From Gnetum montanum (Eukaryota > Streptophyta > Gnetopsida > Gnetales > Gnetaceae), in NCBI GenBank assembly GCA_015680685.1, contig MNCI01005969.1, forward strand, positions 557,557-605,036: a stretch of DNA of 47,480 nucleotides, in the 5' to 3' direction. The position numbers and the translations under genes were made by a program. How positions within the stretch are numbered: the stretch's first letter is position 1; every line of letters starts with the position of its first letter. The notes below the pieces were generated by a model that was given only the letters and a program-made list of their open reading frames with translations, made no database searches and was not told where the DNA came from. Of this stretch, positions 1 to 12,000 are shown piece by piece.

Positions 1-1234
1 TGAGATAGAGTATGTTGGCCCAATTGGAGAAATAGGATGTTGAACTTGATAAGTTTTTTTATTCGGAAAATGTGAAGGGTGCCTCCGGTTTAGTGGTGGC
101 CTCCCCCATGACTGGAATTGTTGCCACTGTGATCGAACACAGTATCTCTGTATGAACTCTAGATGTAACATGTTTCCCCAATGCTCATGTAACTGTAACA
201 ATATTGGGCATTGGCCCTTGGGGTGATCGTACAGGCATATATTGCATTCGTACGTATGATTGGCAGTTGAGCACTTATGTTCCTTATCCCTTCTTTTCGA
301 TTGTCTACTATTTCACCCTGCTTCTTGGGTTGTCAGAACTCTGTCTCCAATGATGTTGATATATTCTCCACACTTTTGATTCATCCATTCCAACATCTTA
401 TTGATCTTTGCCTTGGCTTCTTCTAACGTTTGTTGTATTGGCAAAGATGATATTTCCACCTTGAGATTGGTTGATGTCTCCTTTTTATGATCATGGACCT
501 TTGTTAAGTTGATATTTTGGTCCCATTGATGTTTTTCAACACTCTCCCATCTAGCCATATCTCCTTCTTCTTTTGCTACCTGCTTAATAAGCTCTTGGAC
601 TTGATGGGTTCGTAGTTCGTATAGTTGACCTTGGGCATACACTCCTAAGGTCTCTCTTGTTTTATTACATAGCCCATCAATGATATGATACATTAGCCTT
701 TCCTCGGAAAACCCATGGCCTAGAAAGTTGTTTAACAATGCATAATATCTTTCTAAGGCCATGTCCAAGGGTTCATGTTATGCTTGTTTCCATCCTTGGA
801 TTTGTTTCCTCGAGGCTGACACTTTTGCGTAGGTTTGATATTTTTCGTTAAATACTTCTACCATTATTGACCAGCGTCGTATCGAATTTGGTTTTAACAA
901 TCGATACCATACTTTCGCTTGGTCAACGAGTGTCATAGGAAAGAGCTTAAGTTTTTGCCAACCGTTATCAATGTTGTTCCATGTGCAGGTATTGTAGAAG
1001 GCTTGTAAATGTTGATGTGGATCTAAGTCATAGCCTCCTGAGAATTTAGGAAAGTTGTTTAAATCGAGCCTNCATCGTCATCTTGTAAGTTATGCTTTCA
1101 TGTGTTGGGATGACATTGTTTTCGTTCATGTTCATAAGAAACTCCCACTTCAGGTTGTATACTCCAATCTTCATTGTCATATAGTTCGTTGGTTCTCCAA
1201 TGAACTTCCTCACTAAGTGTGGCATTATTATCAT
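1..1234 (-). pseudogene. Ty3-type gag of element A, broken and cut by window edge
   Basis: This is the capsid/nucleocapsid polyprotein of an LTR retrotransposon, read on the minus strand from a Met at 1234. The first part (1234 to about 1075) is interrupted by an N at 1072. The following part (about 1060-769) has the W-x-L-x-L-F and W-Y-R-L-L spacing of a retrotransposon gag domain. An open block of 151 codons lies at 313-768, then a stop. Past that stop, around 210-250, a zinc-knuckle-like C-x2-C-x3-H-x4-C motif can be read (CNIC...H...C). Elements B and C carry the same block. The piece sits just downstream of a primer site and LTR, as expected for gag. Stops and frame breaks say it is not functional. 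Family assignment is secure; exact start is inferred. Confidence 0.75.
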
Positions 1235-1360
1235 TTTGTAGGAGAGGCATTGTTGTGTGTGGAATTTATGTGACTTTTTATAATTACTTCTTTCTAAGAG
1301 ATATATTGTTAAGTTCTTACAGCAACCTTGTATGATATAACTAATCTAGATAACTAGCAC

Positions 1361-1380
1361 CGTCCCTGGCAACGGCGCCA
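1361..1380 (-). other. Primer binding site of element A (tRNA-Asp type)
   Basis: Read on the minus strand it begins TGGCGCCGTTGC, complementary to the 3' end of plant tRNA-Asp, the primer used by Athila/Tat-lineage Ty3 elements. One base separates it from the LTR end at 1382. Confidence 0.85.
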
Positions 1381-1381
1381 A

Positions 1382-1955
1382 TGATGAGTGGCGAGATACC
1401 CCTACACTCAACCATACGAATACGAGCGTTCTCAAGCACGATCCGGTCGAACTCCGTAGACGGACTAGTTGTGGCACCTAGACAGTTATCCTTAGGTCAC
1501 AGTTCATTGTCTTCCCACCTAGACTAGTTTTATATTTGTCACGTATGGTTTAGTCCAGAGTGAGGTGTATGATGTGTTCCTAATCTATGCTACTCCTAAA
1601 GGCAGTGGAAGATAATATTAACTAAGATAAGCTAGAGGGAAAAGGGTAAGAGAATCTAATCTAGCCTAAGTGCGATGAGCATTCGTTCCTTGATCATCCG
1701 TACACATCTTGGACTTCGTGCACGACTACCACTNTATGTCACACTCGAATAAAGAATGTCGTACAATTACATTCACCACACTGCGGGCAGACATAGGAAA
1801 ATAATCTATCTCTGGAGGGATCAAACTGCCAGAGCTTTGCTACTCCTATTCTATGATATGGAACAAGGGAGAGCCGCTTCTTATTTATAGACATTGCGGG
1901 GGACTGCAATATCGCATACACAATATCGCGGCCCATGCGATATCGCGTCCCATCA
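1382..1955 (-). mobile_element. 5' LTR of element A
   Basis: On the minus strand the LTR runs from TGATGGG (1955) to CTCATCA (1382). It has a TATA box (CTATAAATAA, 1881-1890) and, upstream of it, three GCRATATCGC-like palindromes starting at 1906, 1921 and 1937. It matches the solo LTRs at 18212-18966 and 22221-22847. About 180 bp present in the 22221 copy are missing here next to the N at 1734, so a collapsed assembly gap is likely. The other end of the element is outside the window, so no target duplication can be checked. Confidence 0.85.
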
Positions 1956-3202
1956 CCAACAGTTCAAGTACAAAGCATGAAAGCCTCCTTACCAAGCAAA
2001 ACATGTCACCATTATGCCATGATCATGATGTTAACACATTTAGAATTTTTTGTTAGCCAATGTAACCATCATATCTTCCCAAACTCTTGACATCCCATTG
2101 TGATCTTATTTTACCATTGTGAACACTCCTTGGCATGATTTGACAACAACTAACTCAAGTGTGGAGAGGGAGCATTGATGATGAATTCATGGCAGTGTTT
2201 CACATTCTTTGTTGATGTCTCTTGGATCAATCCTCAAAACATCAATAAAGAAGAGCCAATGAAATGCCTCAAGAAAATTTATATGGTGCACAAAAGGCCT
2301 GGTAACCAAAATTTGCAATGTAATTTGATAGGAATCCAAAGGCAGAAATAATGGCCTTGTTTTGGCAAAATTTTGGGTCATTTTTGATGTAAAAAAATGA
2401 AAGTTGTAGCCCACATGCTATGAATTCCGTTTATAGCGTGTGAAGGCCAAAATGCCAAATATGTTGCAAAAAACTAACCTTTTGTCTCACACACTGCATA
2501 TTCTAGACTCACACATTGTGGTAGTGTGTGGAGTACTTTTGGCCCAAAACACCATGTTATGCTCTAATGAGTATATGGAACTGCAATGGATGCTAACATA
2601 GCGAATTTAAGGTGTATTTATACTAGATTCAGCATCATTTTTTGGATCTTTTTTGGCAAAAAATCTTTGGCATATTTTGCAAAGAGATCAGTTGCAACAA
2701 CAAAGCAAACATTTCTAGTAGCCTTTTCATATCCTTTTTTAGTGCAGATCACTGGAGCAATAGACCTTGGAGTAGCATTGCTTGCAGTGTGAATCAATCA
2801 TGAGAGAAGTGCATATCAAAGTGCAAAACACATCTTGCAGCCTACGTCGGTCATTAAAAGGTTATATATTCTCAAGCTTTTTGAAAGCCCTAATCTATAC
2901 CATTTGAAACCTATTATTAAACTATTGTTTGCAGTATTTAATACAAAGTTTGCATTTTCCTTTGTTTGGCCATACTATTTTGCTTTTTTCTCTATTCCAG
3001 TGTTAGTGTTGGATTTTTACATTTATATATTTTCGCTTGTTTTTTATTTCCACTACTCGATAATAGACCCCCTAAGTCCTTGAGTGATCAACAATACCAT
3101 TTAAGGTGCTGTGGATCCTTCTTAGGCCTATGGATCATAAAGTTAAACTATTCTACGTTGAGATTTTCAGTTTTACAACATCGAATTTTTCAACCATTAC
3201 AT
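1956..3202. other. AT-rich intergenic DNA, no gene recognised
   Basis: Short open frames on both strands have biased, hydrophobic translations and no recognisable domain. No RNA gene or element end was found. Confidence 0.5.
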
Positions 3203-3306
3203 GAACGAGGGCAAGGTCTAATCCTTTTCCTAACCAAGAGGGGAAGTTTTTCAAGATTGGTTGTATGGATGAAAACCTAAAAACGCATCCCCAAAACCAT
3301 TAGGCT
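3203..3306 (-). repeat. Dispersed repeat, copy 1
   Basis: The reverse complement aligns with 17098-17190. Shared stretches include TGGTTTTGGGGATGC, CCAATCTT and GGAAAAGGAT, in the same order. The parent family was not recognised. Confidence 0.6.
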
Positions 3307-5936
3307 TTTTTTATTCTGATTTTTTAAATATAGCTATTTTTTAGGGTCCAACATATGATATTTAATTACTTAAGTTGTGAATTGACTTTAAGGTATTTCA
3401 TACCCCCTTAGTTTAATGAAATATTTTTAATTTGGCTAAAAATCTTAAATACAAATACAGGACTGCTGTGAGCTAACTCCCCACCACGAGGTTACCCATT
3501 ACTTTGAGAATTCCAGTCCGTGTCCCACGTGCTAGGTTGGCCAAGTATCTTAATGTTGATCTTGTCCTATTTCCAACCATATTTACGTTTTAGAATCATA
3601 GCTTGGTTTATCTTGTCCTATTCCAAGCGAATTTCCGTACTAGAATAATTATGTTAGCATAGGTCTGCTATGGACTAGCGGTACATGAGGGAATGCATGC
3701 AAATCGGCATCTCGGTGGAGTTTGTGATTGGCCAAGGTCCTCCTCCTTGCTGGAAATGAAAGATAGGGACTGATGGATGGTGCAACGCTTTCTGGGCAAT
3801 AACTGTGCTCTATTCAAGTACCTTGCAAGCTACCAACAGGTACGATTTTTTGGAGGTTTGCGCCGAATTAGCACAGCAAGTCCTAAGGTACCTAACCTAA
3901 CCCTAGATTCGAAGATTTACCATTTGACTGCTTTTCATTTTCATATTTTCTGTGCCTTAAATGGCCCTGGTCCTGGTGATCTAGTTGCAGCGTGCTGCAC
4001 ACACTAGGGTTCCCGTATTGTCCACTCCACACTCCAGGCTCAAGACCCTCCTTAATGGGTTATTTCATTTTCTCTTAATCCTTGCAGGCTCCCCCACTGA
4101 TATGAGGAGAACAATCTTGGTCAGTTCGAGAATGAATGTAGTTTTGAATTTCCTGACTAGCTTTCAAGAAGGGTTTGAATCAAATGATATCATTCAGAGC
4201 AAAGAAGTGTTTGTTTAGAGCAATGAAAGTTGTTTTTCTCGAGCCTTCTCTGAGATTTCCTCATAGAAGCATAGGATAGGCATACTTCCCCCTCTTACCT
4301 CGCTTCTGGCAGGCTCTACGGTGCTTCAGCAACACTACCGTGGTGCTCCTTGCAGCAACATTATCATCCACGGTCTTTTCACCTCGGTCAGTCAGCAAGC
4401 AACCATTAATCCATCTCAAATCATGTGGCTAAAAAATTTGGGACTGATCCCTTTGGTTCAAAGGTTAAACCTCGTGGATTAGTGATGTTTTTCTTCCTGC
4501 TTTATAGTAACCTCGGTGTTGTTTAATTTGATGTTTTGTTCTTGTTCCTTTTGTTTGCTTTGAAACGAAAATTGTCCACTTACTGTGTAAACACTTTTGT
4601 TAAGGACTAGTTTGTTTTAATGACTAGCTGACAGGACCTTTTTCATTAAAGAAAAGTCATATAAGAAGGAATTATAAAAAAAGAAGCTATGCAATTTTGG
4701 ATTTTTTATTTTTTTTTTGAAGTTATGTTATTCTTAAGAAACCTCTTTCTTGGTATAGGAAAAGAATTAGATCTTTCCTTCATTTAGAACTCTCTTCATG
4801 TATTTTCACGTGATGGTAAGGAATTTTTTTGCAAAGGGAAAAAACACTCTTTCAGAACAAAAATGAATGTAATGGTCAAAAATATGAAACAAATTACAAT
4901 ACTTAGCTTTTCTAACGGTAGTGTACAAGTTTAAAAACATAAGATTGGAAGAATTGAATTAATTATTTAGTTAATTTCCTGCTCAAAGCTATAACTAAAA
5001 GCAACATCTTTAAGAATATGATTTTTATCCCCTAAAAGAAGACCATAATTATGTTCTTATTCTGAGAAAATAATTAGACAACAAAGCTTCCAAATAGAAT
5101 AAAGAACACACAGTTGAAGACAATTCAAAATATAGAAAAAGACAATAGACAAAGTAGATTCATTACCAAGAATAATATCATGAATAACATTATTAATGAT
5201 TCATCGAAAAATTGTTGCAAACTCTAAATATTCATTTCCAAGCATGGTGTGCAAGTAGACACTTATAAAAAACATATGAAAAAGAGTCTTCACTTCCACA
5301 AAAAAGACATCGGGGAAAAATAATTCTCATATGCTAAAGATAGGTACCAATAAAAAGACCCTAATATATTTGACATCATTAAATAGTTCAATCTTTTAGA
5401 TGAGTGGAAACTTTTCAAATATCTCTCATTTCTCTTATCCAAAATTAAAGCAATAAAAAAATTTTAAAAAAGCTTGATGCAAACTATTGCCAACTTTAAA
5501 TAAATTATCAATATCAAAAGTCAAGTTTTCTAAAGTTTTTCTTCTCATCCTATTCGGACCATAAAGGCTAGGATTGTCATTTCATGCAATTCATTTATCA
5601 TGAATTTGTAAACCAAAATTATAGTGATTCCTAAGCTGCTACAAGTAGTGCACAAGAAAATTAGTAACTTAAGCCACTTCATTAAAAGGAAGCCACCATG
5701 GACTAATTGGCTTAAGCACATTTGCTAAAAGGTCCCTAGGATTCTTGCTTTGACGAAAAGCATGCTCTCAATAGTTTTGTGGTGGCCCCTTATCCAAAAT
5801 AAATTTGTCTCTTTCACTCAGAGTCCTATCCTTAATGTTGTCATAAATACCTTTCTTCCTATTTTGCTCTCTATATATTCATAAACTTCTGAATATAATG
5901 AAAGTTTCCTTGTTCCTTAAACACTAGATTAAGCTC
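3307..5936. other. Intergenic DNA, no gene recognised
   Basis: 3450-4450 is less AT-rich and contains a CACGTG at about 3525, but no continuous coding block. 4600-5900 is AT-rich; minus-strand readings near 5200-5900 give short protein-like stretches broken by many stops, possibly an old unidentified mobile-element ORF. Confidence 0.35.
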
Positions 5937-5965
5937 ATTTACATTTACATTTACATTTACATTTA
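5937..5965 (+). repeat. Hexamer microsatellite (ACATTT)n
   Basis: About five consecutive ACATTT units. Confidence 0.9.
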
Positions 5966-6484
5966 ATACACATTGGTATGTCCTCAATCTTCATCACCAC
6001 ATAAAAGAATTTCAAGAACTTAAATGACAATTAAAGCCAAGATGCATGTATAAATGAAAACACCACTAAAAACGTCTCTATTTGACATGCATGAAATAAA
6101 TACAACAAAAATACACAATAAGGACTCATGAAAACACAAGCCACAAGGATCTACAAATTACTAGCCCTTCAAAAAATACCATAACCTCACCACACTTAGC
6201 AATAGTTGCATGGCATGAGGCTTTACAACTCTCTCAATCCTCACCTCTCTGATATAATTACTAAACAACCAACACAATTACTCAATGGACTCAGGCAATT
6301 GCCTTTAAGGCTCTTGTCAAACCAAAAGACAATCTTAAGAATGACTAAAAAAGGCCCCAAGTACATCACCTTTTCCTCCTTTTATAGCCATGCAATCAAA
6401 TCCTAGACATTATACATCATAAAAAAAAAATTAAAAAAAATGTCAAACTCTTTGCAATGAGCCATTGCCAGTTGCTAATGCTTA

Positions 6485-6546
6485 TATTCCCCTCTTGGCT
6501 ACAACCTACTACGAGTATTCCCCTCTTGGCTATAACCTACTACAAG
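6485..6546 (+). repeat. 31-bp direct tandem repeat, two units
   Basis: Units 6485-6515 and 6516-6546 both begin TATTCCCCTCTTGGCTA and differ at only two positions. They abut exactly. Confidence 0.9.
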
Positions 6547-7915
6547 TTGCAACCAGTTATGAATCACATCCCCCTCATAATACCATATCTTGTTAAAATG
6601 TTTAATAGAAGTCAATTTTAAATAGACTGAGCTACACCCAACTTGTAGTCACTCACTGTGACTAACAAGTCATAATCACCCACAACAATCTATCCAAAAT
6701 ACAAAACATCACCAAATGACCTCCAAACAACATCAAACTTGGACATCAAACTTATTGTGATTCCTACAACACATGAAAAATGAGAAGTACAACTTTGAAA
6801 TGGGAAATGTTCATACACTACACATACATGCATCAGTTCAAGATTCTACAATGTTCCCTCAAAGAGTGCATGTTTAAGATGTAACCCAATGTCTAGATGC
6901 ACATTTCTTGGCAACAAGACATATATTGGACCCATTACTCACATTGATGATTGTCAATAGAGCTTATACAATTGCAATTCTAGTACCAAGTATGCACCGT
7001 ATCTTCCAAATGTGTTCAAACAAGAACCAAGAATAAAGCATTAGAGAGCTAAGAAAAATATGGCCTCAAGAAAAAGAAAACAATAAGAATTTAAATCAAG
7101 ACCTAACTGCTATCATTTTTGGGTTTTCCTTGCATAATTTTGTTTCTAAGAAATATCCAAGCATAATCACTATCAATTTTGCTAAGAGAGAAAACACCTT
7201 GGTTATAACAATGAATGAGTCCACTAATCTAATTAATTCTATCATAAGAAAATTTTATTAAAACCTAACAAGCAAGTGAAACATTTGCTTAACTATAACG
7301 TTACCAACAAGAACTGGCCTTTTTTCTTTCTATTTATCGCACTTACGGCTTAGGACAAGCCTGTGACAATAACTCAAGCTGTGAAACCACTAATTATGAC
7401 GACATATATGATTTAGATCCAGGTGTTAGAGCCACATCTATGATTAGATGTGGATCCAAGTGTCTTAAATAGTATTTAAGGTTTATGGACCCTATCTTTA
7501 AAATATTTCACCCAAATTGTACTTCCTCTTCCGGGCAGTTAGGAAACCCAGTCATGCTCGCTTGATTTCACGACCATGATTCACGTAAAGAAGCCAAGTC
7601 ATGCACGATTACGCAACAATGATTCATTTTTAAAGAGCGTAGGCCAACAATGATTCACATTTCTAGACCATTGGCTGCTCATAAACTCTGCCCAGAGGTG
7701 CTAGGTTTCGTGTTTCGAGCCACTTGACACCAGCGTCAGCGTCATTTTATTAAGATATACAAAATAAAGACCGTTTTCGCATTTCGGCAGGTTAAAATTA
7801 CATGACATCATCAAACATATAAAGGCAAATAATGTTAATCCACACAAAAAAGGGCTCAGATCTTTGAAGAGAATTTCTTGGGCAGAAAAATGATCATAGA
7901 AATGTAGGCAATAGG
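6547..7915. other. Intergenic DNA, no gene recognised
   Basis: AT-rich to about 7400. 7500-7770 is less AT-rich and may belong to a 3' untranslated exon of the UBP gene: an AATAAA on the minus strand lies near 7745-7750. Confidence 0.35.
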
Positions 7916-8134
7916 TTATTGTTTGCCACTGATTACAGACAATTGACTAGGAACTTGTTCGCATCCTCTCAGATAACACAAATGGTAGCACTTTGTGCGG
8001 CAGAATCCCGTTGTTCCACACTGCTGGGGTAAAATCTTCGTGTGGTCATGGGTTTCCATTTCAAAATTGATTGCAAGTAGACAAAAAAATATTATACAGA
8101 TCAAGAAAAAGAATACAAAAAGTAAGCCGAACAA
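7916..8134 (-). CDS. Small ORF with signal-peptide-like start and five cysteines
   Basis: The 72-residue frame starts with about 23 strongly hydrophobic residues (MFGLLFVFFFLICIIFFCLL) and continues into a short tail with five cysteines spaced C-x5-C-x3-C-x3-C-x4-C. This resembles the layout of small secreted cysteine-rich plant peptides. It lies 1 kb beyond the UBP stop codon on the same strand, so it may simply be part of that gene's 3' untranslated region. No family was recognised and chance is a real possibility. Confidence 0.2.
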   Translation of the reverse strand: MFGLLFVFFFLICIIFFCLLAINFEMETHDHTKILPQQCGTTGFCRTKCYHLCYLRGCEQVPSQLSVISGKQ

Positions 8135-8316
8135 ATCACCGTCCAGTAAACATAGGACTATCCACCTTCAAGTTAAGACAATGACCATCGAAGGCCTAAA
8201 AAGCTTATACTGCAAAAACGCCACTTCTAGAGTACATACACAGCTGCCATCAAAACTGATACAAAAATTTGTGCTTTCCCTTCAACCAAATTTGCGGTTG
8301 CTTCGTCCCCAAAATA

Positions 8317-8350
8317 CTAGTGAACTGAATGCTCACTAGACCATTCAATC
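8317..8350 (-). CDS. Possible alternative last exon of the UBP gene
   Basis: A donor GTAATA at 9084 overlaps the annotated stop (AAG TAA). An acceptor TTTGTAG ends at 8351. Joining them keeps the frame and replaces the stop with ten residues (IEWSSEHSVH), then TAG at 8319-8317, giving about 719 residues. The less AT-rich block 7560-8350 would then be the 3' untranslated region. This is inferred from splice signals only; transcript data would decide. Confidence 0.35.
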
Positions 8351-9080
8351 CTACAAAGTAACCAAAAGAAATGCTATTCGTAAATAATAATCAGAATCAA
8401 TTAGGAGATCATAAGAATTAGAAAATTTGTAATCGCTGCATGTATATATCAATAGAGTATCCAGAACGACTAAATCTTATATGCACTAACAAAAACTCTA
8501 TGTATACCTTAATCGCCAATGCCAAGGCCATCTGTTGACCCTAATATAAATTGGTCATATAGGTTATTAGTGATATACAATTATCCAATGAAACAGCTAC
8601 AAAATTTCCTGCAAAGAACATGATTTCATGCCTTAGATGAAGGGCTGTGTTAAATTCAAATGTCAATAACATTGCATATCATGTACATACCATATTAGTA
8701 TAACATGAAACATTTTTGTTGAGTTTTTCATTTGAAAACAGAACGCATGCGTTCAATTAGGCTATTCTTTACAAAATCAGGCAGATGTTGTACACCCCAC
8801 CCACTAACATCCTGTATAAGACTTGCCCTGTTCAAATATATTTGAATAGAGGTGAGATTAGTATATTTGTTTCATGTTAAAATGGAGCTTTCTAAATCAA
8901 AAAGTGGAACATTACAACACAAAATCGCATATAAAAATATGAAACTAATGAACAGCTCAAACATATTAAATTCAAGCATTATAAAAGCGTAAAGGTCGCC
9001 ACTCAGATAGCCAATGAATCACTGGCGTATTCAAGCATTTCAAATTTTCAAATAAAGGAATAAAAATATAGGAGAGATTA

Positions 9081-12000
9081 TTACTTTGAGACACTTGGAC
9101 TATCAGATAAGCGTCTTTCATCATCACAAATTCTCTTTCTGTCCCTCATCATCTGTCTTACATCATTGACCCAACCACTTGAGTGAAGCATTTCACGTAA
9201 GTCCAAACAAAGCCTGGATGTAGCATTAAAGCTTTCAATATTCAAAATAGTAACCACATCAATGGGAACAGATAAATAACTTTTGAAAACTTCCATTGAC
9301 CCAACATGAGCTTCAATTTTTCTTTAACAATGAACAAAAATAAATAAAGATACTGAATCTAAAATGTAAAGACAACCCACGGCCAAAGATTTCATAATAT
9401 ACCACGACCATAATGAACTAATTAACACTTCGATTTTTAACAGCATCCTAAGACAGCAACATATATATGGTTGAGAAGCTCATTTTATTGGCTGGTTTAA
9501 TTAGAGCATATGAGATGGTAAAATTTATATGGCTGAGAATTTCAGTATGATATTTCAGTTCCATTATATTTTATTTTATTTCTTCATCTCGATGTTGGTT
9601 CTGAGTGATCTTTATTTCTGTGGTTTCTGCTTTGAAAACATCAACTATCAATGCACTCTCCGAGAATACCAAAACTAATATACCAGACATAGATAGAGAA
9701 CAGCAACATTTAAAAAAACAGGAAAAAAAATGTAAAAATTATGGTAACGGATTTTGAAAACGGTTATCAAAGTTTTTAGACTTTGGAATTGCGCTATTTG
9801 CTTTGCTGATGGTTGAATGAGGCATAGCTGACTTGGTTAGAACATGTAGTCTGCTAGTCACAAGTTCTATCCCAATGGCTATGTTGAGACACATGCTACT
9901 TGAGGGCACTGTAAAAATATATATTCAGGGACTATGGTGTCAGGTAGAAAGTTTGACTATGGTAAATCATCATCAACTTAACAGGTAGCCCATCAAGTTG
10001 ATGGGATAAAGGCACCAAGATAAAGATGATCATGCCCAAAGTTCAAAAATTTTGATAATTGTTTTTGAAATATTATACAGTTCATCTGCTAAAACACCTT
10101 GGGACCCAAAAAATAAAGTAGTTAAACAGGGAACAAGACAGAAGCTACGAACAATTGCAGTACCAGAACCATAGGTTGCTTTCAAGTATGTATAAAATGC
10201 CATATGAAGGCAATCACATTAAAGGAAATTCAGATTCACAGAAATAAATAACAAATTCTAAACAATACTGTGTTGTAAAACAATTCAAATCAGCAATTAC
10301 TTACTCTTGTTTAAACTTTTCAGATTCTAAGGGATTCTCTGCACTTTTTTCCTTTTCAATTGCCAACTCACTAGTGTCTATAGTTAACACAGTTGATGGA
10401 TTTACAGCGTCATTATCTTCTCTTTTTCTCTTGTCCAAAACAATTCTTTCAGCAGAACCATGATGACCATTTGACAATGAATGCCCAGAGGATTGTTTTG
10501 TAACAGAAGAGAAAGAGCCGCTACCATTGGCATAGGATGAACAGTTTGACATCTTTTCCTTTTCAATTGCCAGCTTATTAGTGTCTATGGTTAACACAAT
10601 TGATGGACTTATACTTTCATTATCTTCTCTTTTTCTCTTGCCCACAACAATTCTTTCAGCAGAACCGTGATTACCATTTGACAATGAATTTCCATTGGAT
10701 TGTTTTGTAACAGAAGAAAAAGAGACGCTACCATTGGCATAGGATGAACAGTTTGACATCCTTTCTGAATCTGTCCTTGGAGATATCCTCTCTTCCCTGG
10801 TCACAGATCTGGATAAATCACTTCGCATCTTATTCCCATATCTTTGATCACCGAGTTCCTCTGAAAATGATCCTGATATGGCAGATGACTCAGATAAATG
10901 TTCTAATTTTCCATCAAAGCGGCAAGAATGTACACTAGAAGTTCTCTGATCAGCCGTTACTTTACGTGGGCCAGTGACACCATTGGAATGGGAAAGATCA
11001 CCACGACATTTCTCAGATGATTTTCTTCCATAATTATCATGTCTACTATGCTTTTCAGTATCATCGTTATTGACAGATCCATTATTACTTTCACTGACAT
11101 TTGACCTGTCACTGCTAAAGAAAGGACACAAAATCATATATTTTGCAATAAATAGTTAGTTTGATGAATAACAAACTATCGAAAGTGTCAAAGTACCTAT
11201 AAACCGTAGGGGTCATTGCTCCATTGCAAAATGAGTTGTCTTTTACTTTTAACCTCTGGCTTTTGCGAATGTAAAACAGAACATACACCTTCTCAGACAA
11301 AACTTCACTTACAGGCACAGGTGAAACTTGATTATCATCACAGCAATACCATTTACCATTTGGGTGCTGCTACAAGTGTAGAAGTAAAACAGAAGACCGT
11401 TATCGCAAGATGGTAACATCAATGGTTAGCTAGTAAAATTTTTAATATATCACAATAGTCATATTGTATGGAAAACAGAGAAGGAACAGACAACTAATTA
11501 CTTGTAGAAACATATGTTTACCTTCACATAAGCATAATAATGACCAGAATCTTGAGAAATTCCTTGATGGACTATTGTGCCAAATAAAGTATACTCTGGC
11601 ATTGAATCCTGTCAAGAATATAGAAAATGTTCATACACAAACCCCCTATTTGTTCATTCAACAACCAAGTAGAAACAGCTCATTAATTTTCAAAATCAAT
11701 ACACCAAACACCTCTAGCAACTCTAGTAATCAGATGTATTATTCAACATCATCGAATGAAGATATATTAGTATACTGTAATTAAAGAGAAGTCACATCTC
11801 TGTTTTGTAAACAATCACTTATTCAGAACACAGTAGAAATGTTGAAACAACCATTGTCCAATGTGCCTAGCTAGCACACTCTTATAGCAATTGTAATGTT
11901 ACTACAATTTGATGATTCTATTGATACAAAATATCTGTTTTCCACCTGACTTTGCAATCTACAGATTACATATTCAATTTTCTTCAAAAGCAGGCTAATG

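Noticed and set aside
2835-3280. Hydrophobic plus-strand frames resembling membrane proteins
   Set aside because: T-rich DNA gives Phe/Leu-rich frames by chance; no start context, homology or gene structure supports them.
5200-5900. Decayed coding sequence on the minus strand
   Set aside because: Some frames look protein-like, but no motif of RT, transposase or organelle genes could be identified, and frames break too often.
5990-7100. Possible minus-strand LTR related to 24026-24824
   Set aside because: Both share GCATGAGGCT-x-TACAA and a minus-strand TATA-like box (about 6374-6385), but no termini or target duplication could be found, and the rest does not align well.
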